In this document: positions 41,516 to 49,865 of the stretch, one piece after another
How the letters are laid out: every line of letters starts with the position of its first letter
Position numbering within the stretch: the first letter of the stretch is position 1
Source of the DNA: Streptomyces guryensis
GTDB taxonomy: Bacteria > Actinomycetota > Actinomycetes > Streptomycetales > Streptomycetaceae
NCBI RefSeq assembly: GCF_021261325.1
Contig: NZ_JAJSBI010000029.1
Coordinates: 1-64,000 of the forward strand
Length of the DNA: 64,000 nt
Direction of reading: 5' to 3'
Translations under genes and position numbers: made by a program
Notes under the pieces: model-generated
The model's input: only the letters and a program-made list of their open reading frames with translations
Told to the model about the DNA's origin: nothing
Databases searched by the model: none

Positions 41516-42475
41516 TCAACGCGACAGACGTGCCGCGGCACCCTGGGCGCCCGGCGCGAGAGCCCGGCGTATCGCCCGGGTGACGATCGGGGGCAGCAGG
41601 TCCACACCGATGCGGCGGACCCGGGAGCGGGGACGGCGGCGGGCGGAGACCGCAGGAGCGGCGGGCGCGGGAGCAGCGCCCGGCGTCGGGGGCTTGGGCG
41701 CCTCGGCTGCCGTGTAGTACCGGGAGCGAGGGAAGGGCGGCGGCTGCATTCCCTTCTGGGCGCGGGTGCGGACCAGGACGTGCCCCGCGGCCTTCTGGAC
41801 GCTCAGGCCGACGTCCGTGCGGTCCCTGAGCATCGCCAGCAGTTCCTCCTGCACCGGCTCCGGATCACCCCAGGTGCCGTACAGCTTCTGGGTGCTGAGA
41901 CAGATCGGGCGCAGTCCGCGGTTGAGCACGGCCTCCCAGGTGGCGACCGAGACGCCGGGGGTGTGCTCGGAGCGGAAGTCGTCGAGGACGACGATGCCGT
42001 CGGGCACCAGGAGGTCGTGGGCCGCGCCGATGTCGTCGCGGACGTGCTCGTACAGGTGTGAGGCGTCGATGTGGACGAGGCGACAGCTGTCCGGGGCCAC
42101 TTCCTTCGAGATCACGGAGGTGGGGGCCTCGATCACCCTGGGCAGGGCGTCGTGAAAGGAGAGGTAGTTGCGCTCGAAGGCCTGGCGGGTGAGCGAGGAG
42201 TACGACTTCGCCGTCTCGGCCTGGTTGGCTCCGTCCGGAGCATCGCCGCCGAAGAGGTCGCAGACCGTGAACTCCTCGCCGTCCTGGCGGTGTTGGCCGA
42301 GCAGGATCGCACTCTTGCCCATGTAGGCGCCGAGTTCCAGCAAGTCGCCCCGGAAGCCGCGCGTCTCCTGCCGCTCGAGGAACCAGGTGAACAGCACCTG
42401 ATCCAACGGCGGGAACCAGCCCGGGACGTCTTTCAGCTCGCCGGGGTTCTTGTCAGTTGCTTGTGCAGTCGCCAT
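41516..42475 (-). CDS. Class I SAM-dependent methyltransferase-like protein
   Basis: The 319-residue protein has a Rossmann methyltransferase core at about 20-230: motif I FRGDLLELGAYMGKSAILLG, then VHIDASHLYEHVRDDIGAAH and GIVVLDDFRSEHTPG. This resembles the class I group that includes TylF/cephalosporin hydroxylase-like proteins often tied to surface sugars. The last 70 residues are Pro/Ala-rich (APKPPTPGAAPAPAAPAVSA) then strongly basic (RRRPRSRVRR), an unusual appended tail. An imperfect dyad (CACTGGA/TCCAGTG) sits just upstream. Substrate unknown. Confidence 0.78.
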   Translation of the reverse strand: MATAQATDKNPGELKDVPGWFPPLDQVLFTWFLERQETRGFRGDLLELGAYMGKSAILLGQHRQDGEEFTVCDLFGGDAPDGANQAETAKSYSSLTRQAFERNYLSFHDALPRVIEAPTSVISKEVAPDSCRLVHIDASHLYEHVRDDIGAAHDLLVPDGIVVLDDFRSEHTPGVSVATWEAVLNRGLRPICLSTQKLYGTWGDPEPVQEELLAMLRDRTDVGLSVQKAAGHVLVRTRAQKGMQPPPFPRSRYYTAAEAPKPPTPGAAPAPAAPAVSARRRPRSRVRRIGVDLLPPIVTRAIRRALAPGAQGAAARLSR

Positions 42476-42550
42476 GAAGGGAACCTACTCACTGGAGACC
42501 GAACAAATTGTCGTCCGACTGAACGTCCAGTGAACAGCTCGGCACAGCCC

Positions 42551-43348
42551 TCAACGGGCGCCGGGAAAGCCGTCCCCGGCGCCGGCCGGGCGGCCCGATT
42601 CCCACACGCGCTCGAACTCTGCCTGGAAGTGCTCGTACCAGTGGCCGTCGCGCCCCGGCTTCACGGTGAAGACGGCGTCGCCGCTGGCGGAACTGTGGGA
42701 GTAGACGTCGACGTAGATGATCCCGTTCGAACGCCCGGGATCCAGGAGCATCAGCCCGTGGGCGGGCACGAAGGGCAGGAACCTGACCTCGACCCTGCCG
42801 TCCGCTCCCGGTCTCTCCACGAGTTCCTTCAGGAGGTCGATCGAGGGGCGCAACCGGTTCTCGTAGACCTCGGGCCGGTTGGCGATGGTGCTGCGCCGGG
42901 CGGCCTCCGCGGGTGCCGTCGACGTGGGGTCGATGAGTGCGACCTTGACGACTGCTCCGGCGAGGGCCCGCTGCTCCAGTAGGTCGACGAGGTTGCGCAG
43001 GGTTCTGGCGAGGGTGATGCCGACGATGCCGATGTCCCGTGCGGCGCGGACCTGCTCGACGGCCTCGGGTTTGTCGCTGCTGAAGAAGTCCACCGCGGAG
43101 ACCTCCCCCGAGCGGCCCGCCCGGACCTCCGCGGCGAGGTCGGCGATCTGGCGCCGGCTGCCCAGCAGGCTCCCGGCCAGCAGCGCGAGTGTCGCCAGGG
43201 TGGCGGCGGTGAGGACCTTGCCGCCGGCCACGTCGAACACGCCGAGTACGGCGAGGGTCAGGGAGAGCAGCGCAGTGACGTAGAGCTCCAGGTTCTCTCC
43301 CGCGGAGAGATCGTCACGCAGTCGCCGTAGGAAACGCATGCCGATCAT
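42551..43348 (-). CDS. Membrane-anchored protein with a PLD-like domain
   Basis: The 265-residue protein has two N-terminal helices (LELYVTALLSLTLAVLGVFD and VLTAATLATLALLAGSLLGS, residues about 19-62), then a cytoplasmic domain. The latter starts AVDFFSSDKPEAVEQVRAAR with DIGIVGITLARTLRNLVDLL and ends AHGLMLLDPGRSNGIIYVDV, YSHSSASGDAVFTVKPG, resembling degenerate phospholipase-D-like proteins (the group called DUF5919 in my recollection). No full HKD motif is visible. It is unknown in function, but such membrane-PLD proteins appear in defence contexts. ATGs at 43348 and 43339 are both possible. Confidence 0.65.
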   Translation of the reverse strand: MIGMRFLRRLRDDLSAGENLELYVTALLSLTLAVLGVFDVAGGKVLTAATLATLALLAGSLLGSRRQIADLAAEVRAGRSGEVSAVDFFSSDKPEAVEQVRAARDIGIVGITLARTLRNLVDLLEQRALAGAVVKVALIDPTSTAPAEAARRSTIANRPEVYENRLRPSIDLLKELVERPGADGRVEVRFLPFVPAHGLMLLDPGRSNGIIYVDVYSHSSASGDAVFTVKPGRDGHWYEHFQAEFERVWESGRPAGAGDGFPGAR

Positions 43349-43413
43349 CGTCGGGATACCGGCATGTATCCGTCAACGCCACGAGAGGGACTGCCAGTGG
43401 ACTCCGGCACCAT

Positions 43414-43478
43414 CTCAGTGCGTTGGTCACGCCTCGTTCGATCTGGTCGCTGCCGCAGAAGACGGCGTCCGCGCCGGG
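43414..43478 (-). pseudogene. LacI-family scrap
   Basis: GADAVFCGSDQIERGVTNAL on the minus strand matches the effector domain of LacI regulators (PDAVFCxSDxIARGVxxAL). Nothing else of the gene is recognisable and the surrounding 43349-43648 shows only this scrap. Confidence 0.5.
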
Positions 43479-43648
43479 GGCCGTGCGCAGAACGGCGTCG
43501 CGCGGACGACGGCGCGGGCCGGCGCCGAGGTCGTCGTACGGATGCCGGACTGGTGTCCGAACTTTCCCTGTGGGTGGGCGAGTTGGAGCGCCCCGTCCAC
43601 CGGGGCCGGGCTCGCCGAGGACCTCGTCGAGCCGACCGGCGGTCATGG

Positions 43649-44341
43649 TCAGCCCAGCGACTTGAGCAGCTCCGTGGCGAGGGGGGCGGACGAGGCAGGG
43701 TTCTGGCCGGTGACGAGGTTGCGGTCGACGACGATGTGCGGCGCCCACGGCTCACCCACCTGGACCTGCACGCCGGCCTCGGTCAGCCGGTCCTGGAGCA
43801 GCCACTTGGCCTTGTCGGCGAGGCCGGACTGGGTCTCCTCGGCGTTGGTGAACGCGGCCACCCGGTATCCGGCGAAGGCGTTGACGCCGTCCTGTTCGGC
43901 GGCGAGCAGCGCGGCGGGGCCGTGGCAGACGACGCCGAGCGGTTTGCCGGACTTCAGGGCGAGGGTGAGCAGCTTGCCGGAGTCGGCGTCGACGGCGAGG
44001 TCCTCCATCGGGCCGTGGCCACCGGGGTAGTACACGGCGGCGTAGTCGTCGAGGTTCACGTCCGCCAGGCTGATGGGGTGCTGCAGCTCGGTGGCCGCGG
44101 CGAGCACGCCGGCGACGCGGTCGGCGTTCTCCTGACCGCCGTTGTACTCGGCGGCCAGGCTGCCCTTGTCCACGGTCGGCGCGACGCCGCCCGGGGTGGC
44201 GACGACGATCTGGTGACCGGCGGCCTTGAACGCCTCGTAGGGGGCGACGGCCTCCTCGGCCCAGAAGCCGGTGGGGTGGCGGGTGCCGTCGGCCAGCGTC
44301 CAGTAGTCGACGCCGGTCATCACGAAAAGGATCTTCGACAT
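43649..44341 (-). CDS. DJ-1/PfpI-family (Hsp31-like) protein
   Basis: The 230-residue protein starts KILFVMTGVDYWTLADGTRH, PTGFWAEEAVAPYEAFKAAG and has the nucleophile elbow GKPLGVVCHGPAALLAAEQD near 140 (Cys followed by His). The TGVDYWTLxDGxxxPTGFWAEE opening marks the Hsp31-like subgroup, often glyoxalase/deglycase or chaperone. A conserved Glu precedes the Cys loop. It diverges from a LysR gene, and a perfect palindrome lies between them. The start ATG is at 44341. Confidence 0.9.
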   Translation of the reverse strand: MSKILFVMTGVDYWTLADGTRHPTGFWAEEAVAPYEAFKAAGHQIVVATPGGVAPTVDKGSLAAEYNGGQENADRVAGVLAAATELQHPISLADVNLDDYAAVYYPGGHGPMEDLAVDADSGKLLTLALKSGKPLGVVCHGPAALLAAEQDGVNAFAGYRVAAFTNAEETQSGLADKAKWLLQDRLTEAGVQVQVGEPWAPHIVVDRNLVTGQNPASSAPLATELLKSLG

Positions 44342-44399
44342 GGTGTGTCTCCGAGGGTCGTCAGCGTGGTGGTGTCCCCGACCGTAAGCCCCGCCTGCC

Positions 44400-44412
44400 A
44401 TTGGAATCCAAT
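44400..44412. promoter_or_regulatory. LysR box between DJ-1-like and LysR genes
   Basis: ATTGGAATCCAAT is a perfect 13-base palindrome with a T-N-A core, midway between the divergent starts (44341 and 44425). It matches the usual LysR-type dyad and probably serves both genes. Confidence 0.65.
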
Positions 44413-44424
44413 AGGCTCGTCGAT

Positions 44425-45384
44425 ATGAGGGATAGGGAAACCAATGATCGGGAGGAGAGAGCGCAGGCCGGCGGCTCAGCAGCGCTTGATCTGAATCTGC
44501 TGCGCACGTTCCTCGCCGTCTACCGTACGGGCTCCTTCACGGCCGCGGCGAGGCTGCTCGGGCTGTCGCAGCCCACGGTCACGACGCAGGTGCGCGCGCT
44601 GGAGCGGCAGTTGGGCCGGGAACTGTTCCAGCGCCAGGCGCGCGGGGCCTCCCCCGCTCCGTACGCGGACGAGCTCGCTTCCCGGATCGTGCAGCCGCTG
44701 GACTCCCTCGCCACGATCAGTGGTCGGGGCGGGGCGGCCGACGAGCGGCCGCCGGAGCCGGTGCACCTTGCGGGGCCGCGCGAGTTCCTGACCCTTTCCG
44801 TCCTGCCCGGCCTCGCGCCGCTGGTGGACGGAGGTGTACGGCTGCGCATCACCCCCGGCCTGACCGAGCCGCTCCTGGACGGCCTGCGGGCGGGCCGCCA
44901 CGACTTGGTGATCGCGACGTTCCGGCCGCGCGGCCGGGCCCTGGCCGCGGTGCCCCTCGGGGACGAGGAGTTCGTGCTGGTCGCCGCCCCCTCCTGGGCC
45001 GAGCGCATCGGCGGGCCGGCCCGGATCTCCGCCGTCGGGCCCGCCGCTCTCCACGGCGTGCCCTTGGTCGCCTACGCCGAGGACCTGCCGATCGTGCGCC
45101 GCTACTGGCGTCATGTCTTCGGCAGGCGTCTGGTCTGTCAGCCGGCCGTCACCATGCCCGACCTGAACGCGGTCAGGGCCGCGGTCCTCGGCGGTACGGG
45201 CTTCACGGTGCTCCCCCGCTACCTGTGCACCGCCGAACTGACCTCGGGCGCCCTGGTGTTGCTGCACGACCCGGACGACCCGCCCATCAACACCGCTTTC
45301 CTCGTCCAGCGCCCCGGCGCCGCCGTCAACCCGCACGTCGCCCTGGTCCGCGACCACCTGCTGCGGGCCGGGCAGGGCTACTGA
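44425..45384 (+). CDS. LysR-family regulator of the DJ-1-like gene
   Basis: The 319-residue protein has an unusually long polar leader (NDREERAQAGGSAALDLNLL) before the head: TFLAVYRTGSFTAAARLLGL, SQPTVTTQVRALERQLGREL, FQRQARGASPAPYADELASR. The effector domain includes LPGLAPLVDGGVRLRITPGL and GTGFTVLPRYLCTAELTSGA. ATG 44425 was used. Divergent from the DJ-1/PfpI gene with a single perfect palindrome between, it is probably that gene's activator or repressor. Confidence 0.88.
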   Translation: MRDRETNDREERAQAGGSAALDLNLLRTFLAVYRTGSFTAAARLLGLSQPTVTTQVRALERQLGRELFQRQARGASPAPYADELASRIVQPLDSLATISGRGGAADERPPEPVHLAGPREFLTLSVLPGLAPLVDGGVRLRITPGLTEPLLDGLRAGRHDLVIATFRPRGRALAAVPLGDEEFVLVAAPSWAERIGGPARISAVGPAALHGVPLVAYAEDLPIVRRYWRHVFGRRLVCQPAVTMPDLNAVRAAVLGGTGFTVLPRYLCTAELTSGALVLLHDPDDPPINTAFLVQRPGAAVNPHVALVRDHLLRAGQGY

Positions 45385-45472
45385 GCGGGGCGGGCGAAGT
45401 CCGCTGCGGCTCGGCCGCGGCCCGAAGGGGCACGCGGAACTGCGCGACCAGCCACAACGGCACCGCAGACAA

Positions 45473-45973
45473 TCAACTCCCCGTCCCGGCCCCACCAGCG
45501 GAGCGCTTCGCACCCGCCATGATCGCCTCCCGGATGCGGTGGTACGTACCGCACCGGCAGACGTTGCGGATCTCGTCGAGGTCGGCCTCGCTGATGTCGC
45601 GGCCCTCCTCGCGGGCCTGGCGGACCTTGGCGACCGCGGTCATGATCTGGCCGGGCTGGCAGTAGCCGCACTGTGCGACGTCGTACTCCAGCCAGGCCTC
45701 CTGCATCGGGTGGAGGTCCTTGCCGACGGTGGCGGGCAGCCCCTCGATGGTCGTCACCTCGTCGGTGGGGGCGAGGTCCTTCACGGGGACGCTGCAGGGG
45801 TTGAACGCCTTGCCGTTGATGTGGCTCGTACAGGCCTGGCACACGCCGAGCCCGCACCCGTACTTCGGTCCGGTGACGCCCAGGACGTCCCGCAGCACCC
45901 ACAGCAGCCGTACGTCGTCCTCGATGTCCACGGTCACCGGTGTGCCGTTGAGGATGAAGGTGTGTTCGGGCAC
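45473..45973 (-). CDS. 2Fe-2S subunit of a molybdopterin oxidoreductase
   Basis: This is the small subunit of an isoquinoline 1-oxidoreductase-type enzyme. It binds two 2Fe-2S clusters: the plant-type site YGCGLGVCQACTSHINGKAF near 38 and the helical site AQCGYCQPGQIMTAVAKVRQ near 100, with IRNVCRCGTYHRIREAIMAG (Cys pair near 138). Length of 166 residues matches the family. It is 18 bases downstream of the large subunit on the same strand, so they form an operon. Electron transfer is from the Mo centre to an unknown acceptor. Confidence 0.92.
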   Translation of the reverse strand: MPEHTFILNGTPVTVDIEDDVRLLWVLRDVLGVTGPKYGCGLGVCQACTSHINGKAFNPCSVPVKDLAPTDEVTTIEGLPATVGKDLHPMQEAWLEYDVAQCGYCQPGQIMTAVAKVRQAREEGRDISEADLDEIRNVCRCGTYHRIREAIMAGAKRSAGGAGTGS

Positions 45974-45991
45974 GAAGGGCCTCCTGGGCTC

Positions 45992-48328
45992 CTAGTAGGC
46001 GCGGTTCAGGCCGTCGGTGGGGGACGCCGGGACCGGCGGGGTCGTGGGCAGCGGCTCGAAGCCGAGGGGGCCGTCGTGGTTGATCGGGAAGGTGGTCGGC
46101 ATGGTGCCGGTCGCGCGCCCGTACGCGCAGGCCACGGCCGCCATCGCGCCCGCGACGGCCAGCTCGCCCGCGCCGCCGGGCTTGCCGGTGGTCGGCGGCA
46201 TGACGACGATCTCCAGCTCCGGCGGGGTGTTCCACTGCCGGGTGTAGAAGTAGTTGTCCCAACTGCCTTCCAGGAAGCGCCCGCCCGCGAGGTGCAGTCC
46301 GGAGCTGAGGGTGATCGCGATGCCGTCCATGATGCCGCCCATCATCTGGGCCTGGAGGCCGCGCGGGTTGACGGCCAGCCCGGCGTCGACCGCGCACACG
46401 ACCTTGGTGACCCGTGGCCCGGTGTACGCGTCGGGGACCTTGCGGCCGGTGGTCCCCGGGCGGCAGTCGATCTCGGCGAGGACGGCGACGTGGGCGTGGT
46501 ACTCGGGGTGCAGGGCGATGCCCTGGGCCGTGCCGGCCGGCATGCTCCGCCCCCACTCCCCCACCTCGGCGACCTTGTCCAGGACGGCCCGGGCCCGCTC
46601 GTCCTTCAGGAACGCGCGGCGGAACCGATAGGGGTCCTGGCCCATCCGCCTGGCCAGCTCGTCCACGATCAGCTCCTGTGCGCACCGCACGTTGGGTGAG
46701 TAGATGTTGCGCATGGAGCCGGTGTGGAAGCCCTTGGCGGTCTCGCTGAGGAGCTGGGTGACCACGCCGAAGTTGTACGGGGTCTGCTGCGTGAGCGTGA
46801 AGATCGTCTCGGAGAAGGTGAGGTCACCGACCGGGAGCCGGGCCGCTTCGGAGGTGATGATCTCGCCGACGCCGTGGCCGAAGTCGGTGGCCACGGAGGT
46901 GTGGCGCTGGTCGTAGCTGAGCACCTGGCCCAGCGCATACGTGGCGCGCACCCGTGAGGTGGACATGGGGTGGGTGCGGCCCTGGCGGAAGTCGTCGGTG
47001 CGGTGCCACATCAGCCGGACCGGCTTGCCCGTCGCCTTGGAGATCTCGGCCGCCTCGGCGGCACCGTCGTGGAAGAGCTTGCGTCCGAAGGAACCGCCGC
47101 CCTGGGTGACATGGACCTTCACCGCGCTCGCCGGCAGTCCGAGGGTGAGGGCGATCTGCTCCTGGGCGGTGATCGGGGACTTCAGGCTGGCCCAGATCTC
47201 GGCCGAGTCCTCGCGTACGTCGGCGACGGCGCAGTTGGTCTCCAGCGCGCTGTTGCTCGCGAAGTGGAAGGTGAAGCGGGCGTCGACCGCCTTGGTCAGC
47301 AGGTCGAGGGCGGGCAGCGGGAGCTCGGCCTTGCGGAGTTCAGCGCGGATGGTGTCGTCGGAGGCGCCTTCCACGGTGCCGGGGCCCCACGTGACCTTCA
47401 GTGCGCGCACCGCGTCGATGCACTGCCCGAAGGTGCGGCCGCGGACGGCGACGCCCGTGGAGATCCGTACGACGTCGGTGATGCCGGGCATGGCCCGCAC
47501 CTCGTCGAGGTTGTCGACGGAGCGGACCGTGCCGTTGATCGTGGGCGGACGGCACACCATGGCCGGCAGCGCGCCCGGCACCTGCACGTCCATCGCGAAC
47601 TTCTTGCGGCCGGTGACGGCCTCCAGCGCGTCGACGCGGCGCTGCGCGGTGCCGATGACCTTGAACTCGGAGGGCTCCTTGAGCGTGACCGACACCTGCC
47701 TGGTCGTCACTCCTGCTGCCTTCTCGGCCAGTTCGCCATAGCCGAGGCTCCTGCCGGTCGCAGTGGAGGTGATGACGCCGAGCTTCGCCGTGAGGGTGTC
47801 GACGGCCTCGCCCAGTTCGAGGGAAGCGGCTTCGAGGAGCCGACCGCGGGCGACGGCGGCCGCCACCCGGATCGGGGTGAAGGTGGAGATGGTGGTGTTG
47901 GATCCGCCGGTGAGCTGGTTGAAGAGGAGCTCGGGGCGGGCGTCGGCGAGGGTGACCCGGACCCTGTCCAGCGGCAGGTCCAGCTCCTCGGCGACGAGCA
48001 TCGCACTGGAGGTGGTGATGCCCTGCCCGACCTCGGCCCGGGGCAGGGCGAAGGAGGCGGTGCCGTCGGGGTCGACCCGGATGGTGATCAGGTTCGCCGT
48101 GGGCAGGGTGGCGTGGGTGAGCATGTCGTTGAGGTCGTAGATCTCGGCCGGTCCGGGCACGGAGGGGACGACCGCCGCGGCCCGGGTGGGCGCGAGGACG
48201 GCCTCGCCGAGCTCGGCGGCGACAGTCAGCGTCGAGGCGGCCAGGACGTATCCCAGGAAGCGTCTGCGCCCGATGCCGTCCGGAGCGGGGACGGCATCCG
48301 GCGGCTGCGGGTGTTCATGGGCTCCCAT
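45992..48328 (-). CDS. Molybdopterin-binding subunit, isoquinoline 1-oxidoreductase type
   Basis: The 778-residue enzyme is the Mo subunit of a xanthine dehydrogenase-superfamily aldehyde/N-heterocycle oxidoreductase. A Tat signal (GIGRRRFLGYVLAASTLTVA, residues about 18-38) predicts export. Motifs include FALPRAEVGQGITTSSAMLV, TQGGGSFGRKLFHDGAAEAA near 460, YNFGVVTQLLSETAKGFHTG, SMRNIYSPNVRCAQELIVDE and KPGGAGELAVAGAMAAVACA containing the active-site Glu. No FAD subunit, as usual for this two-subunit type. The ATG at 48328 has GGAGG seven bases upstream. Maturation genes are not in the window. Confidence 0.9.
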   Translation of the reverse strand: MGAHEHPQPPDAVPAPDGIGRRRFLGYVLAASTLTVAAELGEAVLAPTRAAAVVPSVPGPAEIYDLNDMLTHATLPTANLITIRVDPDGTASFALPRAEVGQGITTSSAMLVAEELDLPLDRVRVTLADARPELLFNQLTGGSNTTISTFTPIRVAAAVARGRLLEAASLELGEAVDTLTAKLGVITSTATGRSLGYGELAEKAAGVTTRQVSVTLKEPSEFKVIGTAQRRVDALEAVTGRKKFAMDVQVPGALPAMVCRPPTINGTVRSVDNLDEVRAMPGITDVVRISTGVAVRGRTFGQCIDAVRALKVTWGPGTVEGASDDTIRAELRKAELPLPALDLLTKAVDARFTFHFASNSALETNCAVADVREDSAEIWASLKSPITAQEQIALTLGLPASAVKVHVTQGGGSFGRKLFHDGAAEAAEISKATGKPVRLMWHRTDDFRQGRTHPMSTSRVRATYALGQVLSYDQRHTSVATDFGHGVGEIITSEAARLPVGDLTFSETIFTLTQQTPYNFGVVTQLLSETAKGFHTGSMRNIYSPNVRCAQELIVDELARRMGQDPYRFRRAFLKDERARAVLDKVAEVGEWGRSMPAGTAQGIALHPEYHAHVAVLAEIDCRPGTTGRKVPDAYTGPRVTKVVCAVDAGLAVNPRGLQAQMMGGIMDGIAITLSSGLHLAGGRFLEGSWDNYFYTRQWNTPPELEIVVMPPTTGKPGGAGELAVAGAMAAVACAYGRATGTMPTTFPINHDGPLGFEPLPTTPPVPASPTDGLNRAY

Positions 48329-48613
48329 CAGCTGTCCTCCAAGCGCGCGGCACTCGCCTCGATGGCGGCTCCTGACTGTGCACGTCAGGCGCCTTGCGCG
48401 AAAGATCTCCGAGCCCCTTCCACACGGAAACGCCATAAGTCGCGGGACGTGTGAAGCGGGCCGGGCCGGCGGTCGGGCAAGAGCCCAATGGGTCGGCAGG
48501 CGGGGTTCTGCGAGCCCTTCCGGAACGTCCCACCGCCTGGAACCACTGGTCATCCGGCACGTCTGGCGGGACTGCCGGAGGGCACGGTCGTCGACGGCCG
48601 TTCGAGCCCGCCA

Positions 48614-48850
48614 CGGTGCGCATGAAGTCGGAGCCGTGCGGTCCCGGCCGGATCGCGCTGCCGCTGGTGTTCAGGCGTGGGCGGGACGGCAGTTGGACGG
48701 CCGGGCGGCTGCACCTGCATATGAGGGCCGCTCCCCGGGCCGACCATGTCGAGGGCCACCGGATCACGGTGGAGGCGCTGCTGCGCGGCACCGTCGGGCG
48801 CGACCACATCAGCGTCCGGTACGTCACTGGTCTGATGGCCGACGCCGGAC
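48614..48850 (+). other. Unrecognised coding-like stretch
   Basis: This plus-strand frame has strong third-position GC and reads CGPGRIALPLVFRRGRDGSW, TAGRLHLHMRAAPRADHVEG, HRITVEALLRGTVGRDH. I do not recognise a family. No good start or stop delimits a gene; it could be a remnant. The surrounding 48329-48910 shows nothing else. Confidence 0.3.
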
Positions 48851-48910
48851 GGACTGCACCCGGACTCCCGGATCATCACCCCGCACTTCACACCAGGCCC
48901 TCACGTCCCG

Positions 48911-49819
48911 TCACGCGAGGGCCCTTCGTGCTGCCGCGAGGGCCTGTTCGGCGTATCCGCGCCCGAAGAGCACCGCGTGCACCAGCAGCGGAAAGAGCTG
49001 ATGCAGCGCTACCCGGTCCGCCCACCCGTCGGCCGGCGGGGCCGCCTGCTGATAGCCGTCGAGTACGTCCGCCAGGTGCGGGCAGCCGAAGAGCTGCAGC
49101 ATCGCCAGGTCGGTCTCCCGGTGCCCGCCGTGTGCGGCCGGGTCGATCAGCCAGGCATCTCCGTCGGCCCCCCACAGCACGTTGCCGTTCCACAGGTCGC
49201 CGTGCAGCCGGGCGGGCGGTTCGGCGGGTCCCGCCAGTTCGGGCAGCCGCTCGCAGACGCGCTCGATCACGGCCGTCTCGGCGGGACGGATCGTGCCCCG
49301 GTCGACAGCCTCGCGCAGGTACGGCAGCACGCGGTGCTCGGCGTACCAGCGGGGCCAGTCGGTGCCGGGGGCGTTGCGCATCGGGGCGAGTCCGATGTAC
49401 GCGTCCACGGGGCCGCCCGGCGGCGGCGAGCCGAACGCGGGGGTGCCCGTGGCGTGCAGGGCGGCCAGGCCGCGCCCGAACCGCACCGCGGCCCGGGCCG
49501 TCGGCGGGCCCTGCGCGACCACGTCGGTCACCAGCCAGCGCCGGTCGTGCCCATGTACGTCGGGAACGCGGACCGTGCCGGCGTCGGCCAGCCAGCGCAG
49601 GCCGGCCGCCTCGGCCTGCGTCGCGCCCGGATCGTCACCGCGCTTGACCATCACCGACTGCCCGCCGTCGAGGCCCACTTCGGCCACGGACTCGGACAAC
49701 CGGCGCTCGCCGCGGACCGTACGCCCGGTGATCCTGGCCGCGGCCGCGCCCGGTCCGTCGCTGTCGACGCCGTCGCCGTCGCCGTCGCCGTCGTAAGGGA
49801 AACCGGTGTGCACGGACAC
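48911..49819 (-). CDS. Fructosamine kinase family protein
   Basis: The 302-residue kinase probably phosphorylates glycated lysines or ketosamines for repair. Motifs: VMVKRGDDPGATQAEAAGLR with the ATP Lys, RLHGDLWNGNVLWGADGDAW (catalytic Asp of HGDLWxGN near 206), and IDPAAHGGHRETDLAMLQLF with the metal-binding Asp. The N-terminus has a repeated GDGDGDGVDSDG run from a six-base DNA repeat, which may vary in copy number. Start ATG at 49819. Confidence 0.9.
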   Translation of the reverse strand: MSVHTGFPYDGDGDGDGVDSDGPGAAAARITGRTVRGERRLSESVAEVGLDGGQSVMVKRGDDPGATQAEAAGLRWLADAGTVRVPDVHGHDRRWLVTDVVAQGPPTARAAVRFGRGLAALHATGTPAFGSPPPGGPVDAYIGLAPMRNAPGTDWPRWYAEHRVLPYLREAVDRGTIRPAETAVIERVCERLPELAGPAEPPARLHGDLWNGNVLWGADGDAWLIDPAAHGGHRETDLAMLQLFGCPHLADVLDGYQQAAPPADGWADRVALHQLFPLLVHAVLFGRGYAEQALAAARRALA

Positions 49820-49865
49820 CAGGGTAGGACCGCCGTGCGCCGGCGGGAGTCGGTCCGGGGGCGGG

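Noticed and set aside
41516..43348. Methyltransferase and membrane protein as part of a secondary-metabolite cluster
   Set aside because: No polyketide, nonribosomal peptide, terpene or RiPP gene is near; the methyltransferase resembles surface-sugar types only loosely.
49740..49800. GTCGCC hexanucleotide repeat
   Set aside because: It encodes the GDGDGD start of fructosamine kinase and is a simple codon repeat, not a separate element.
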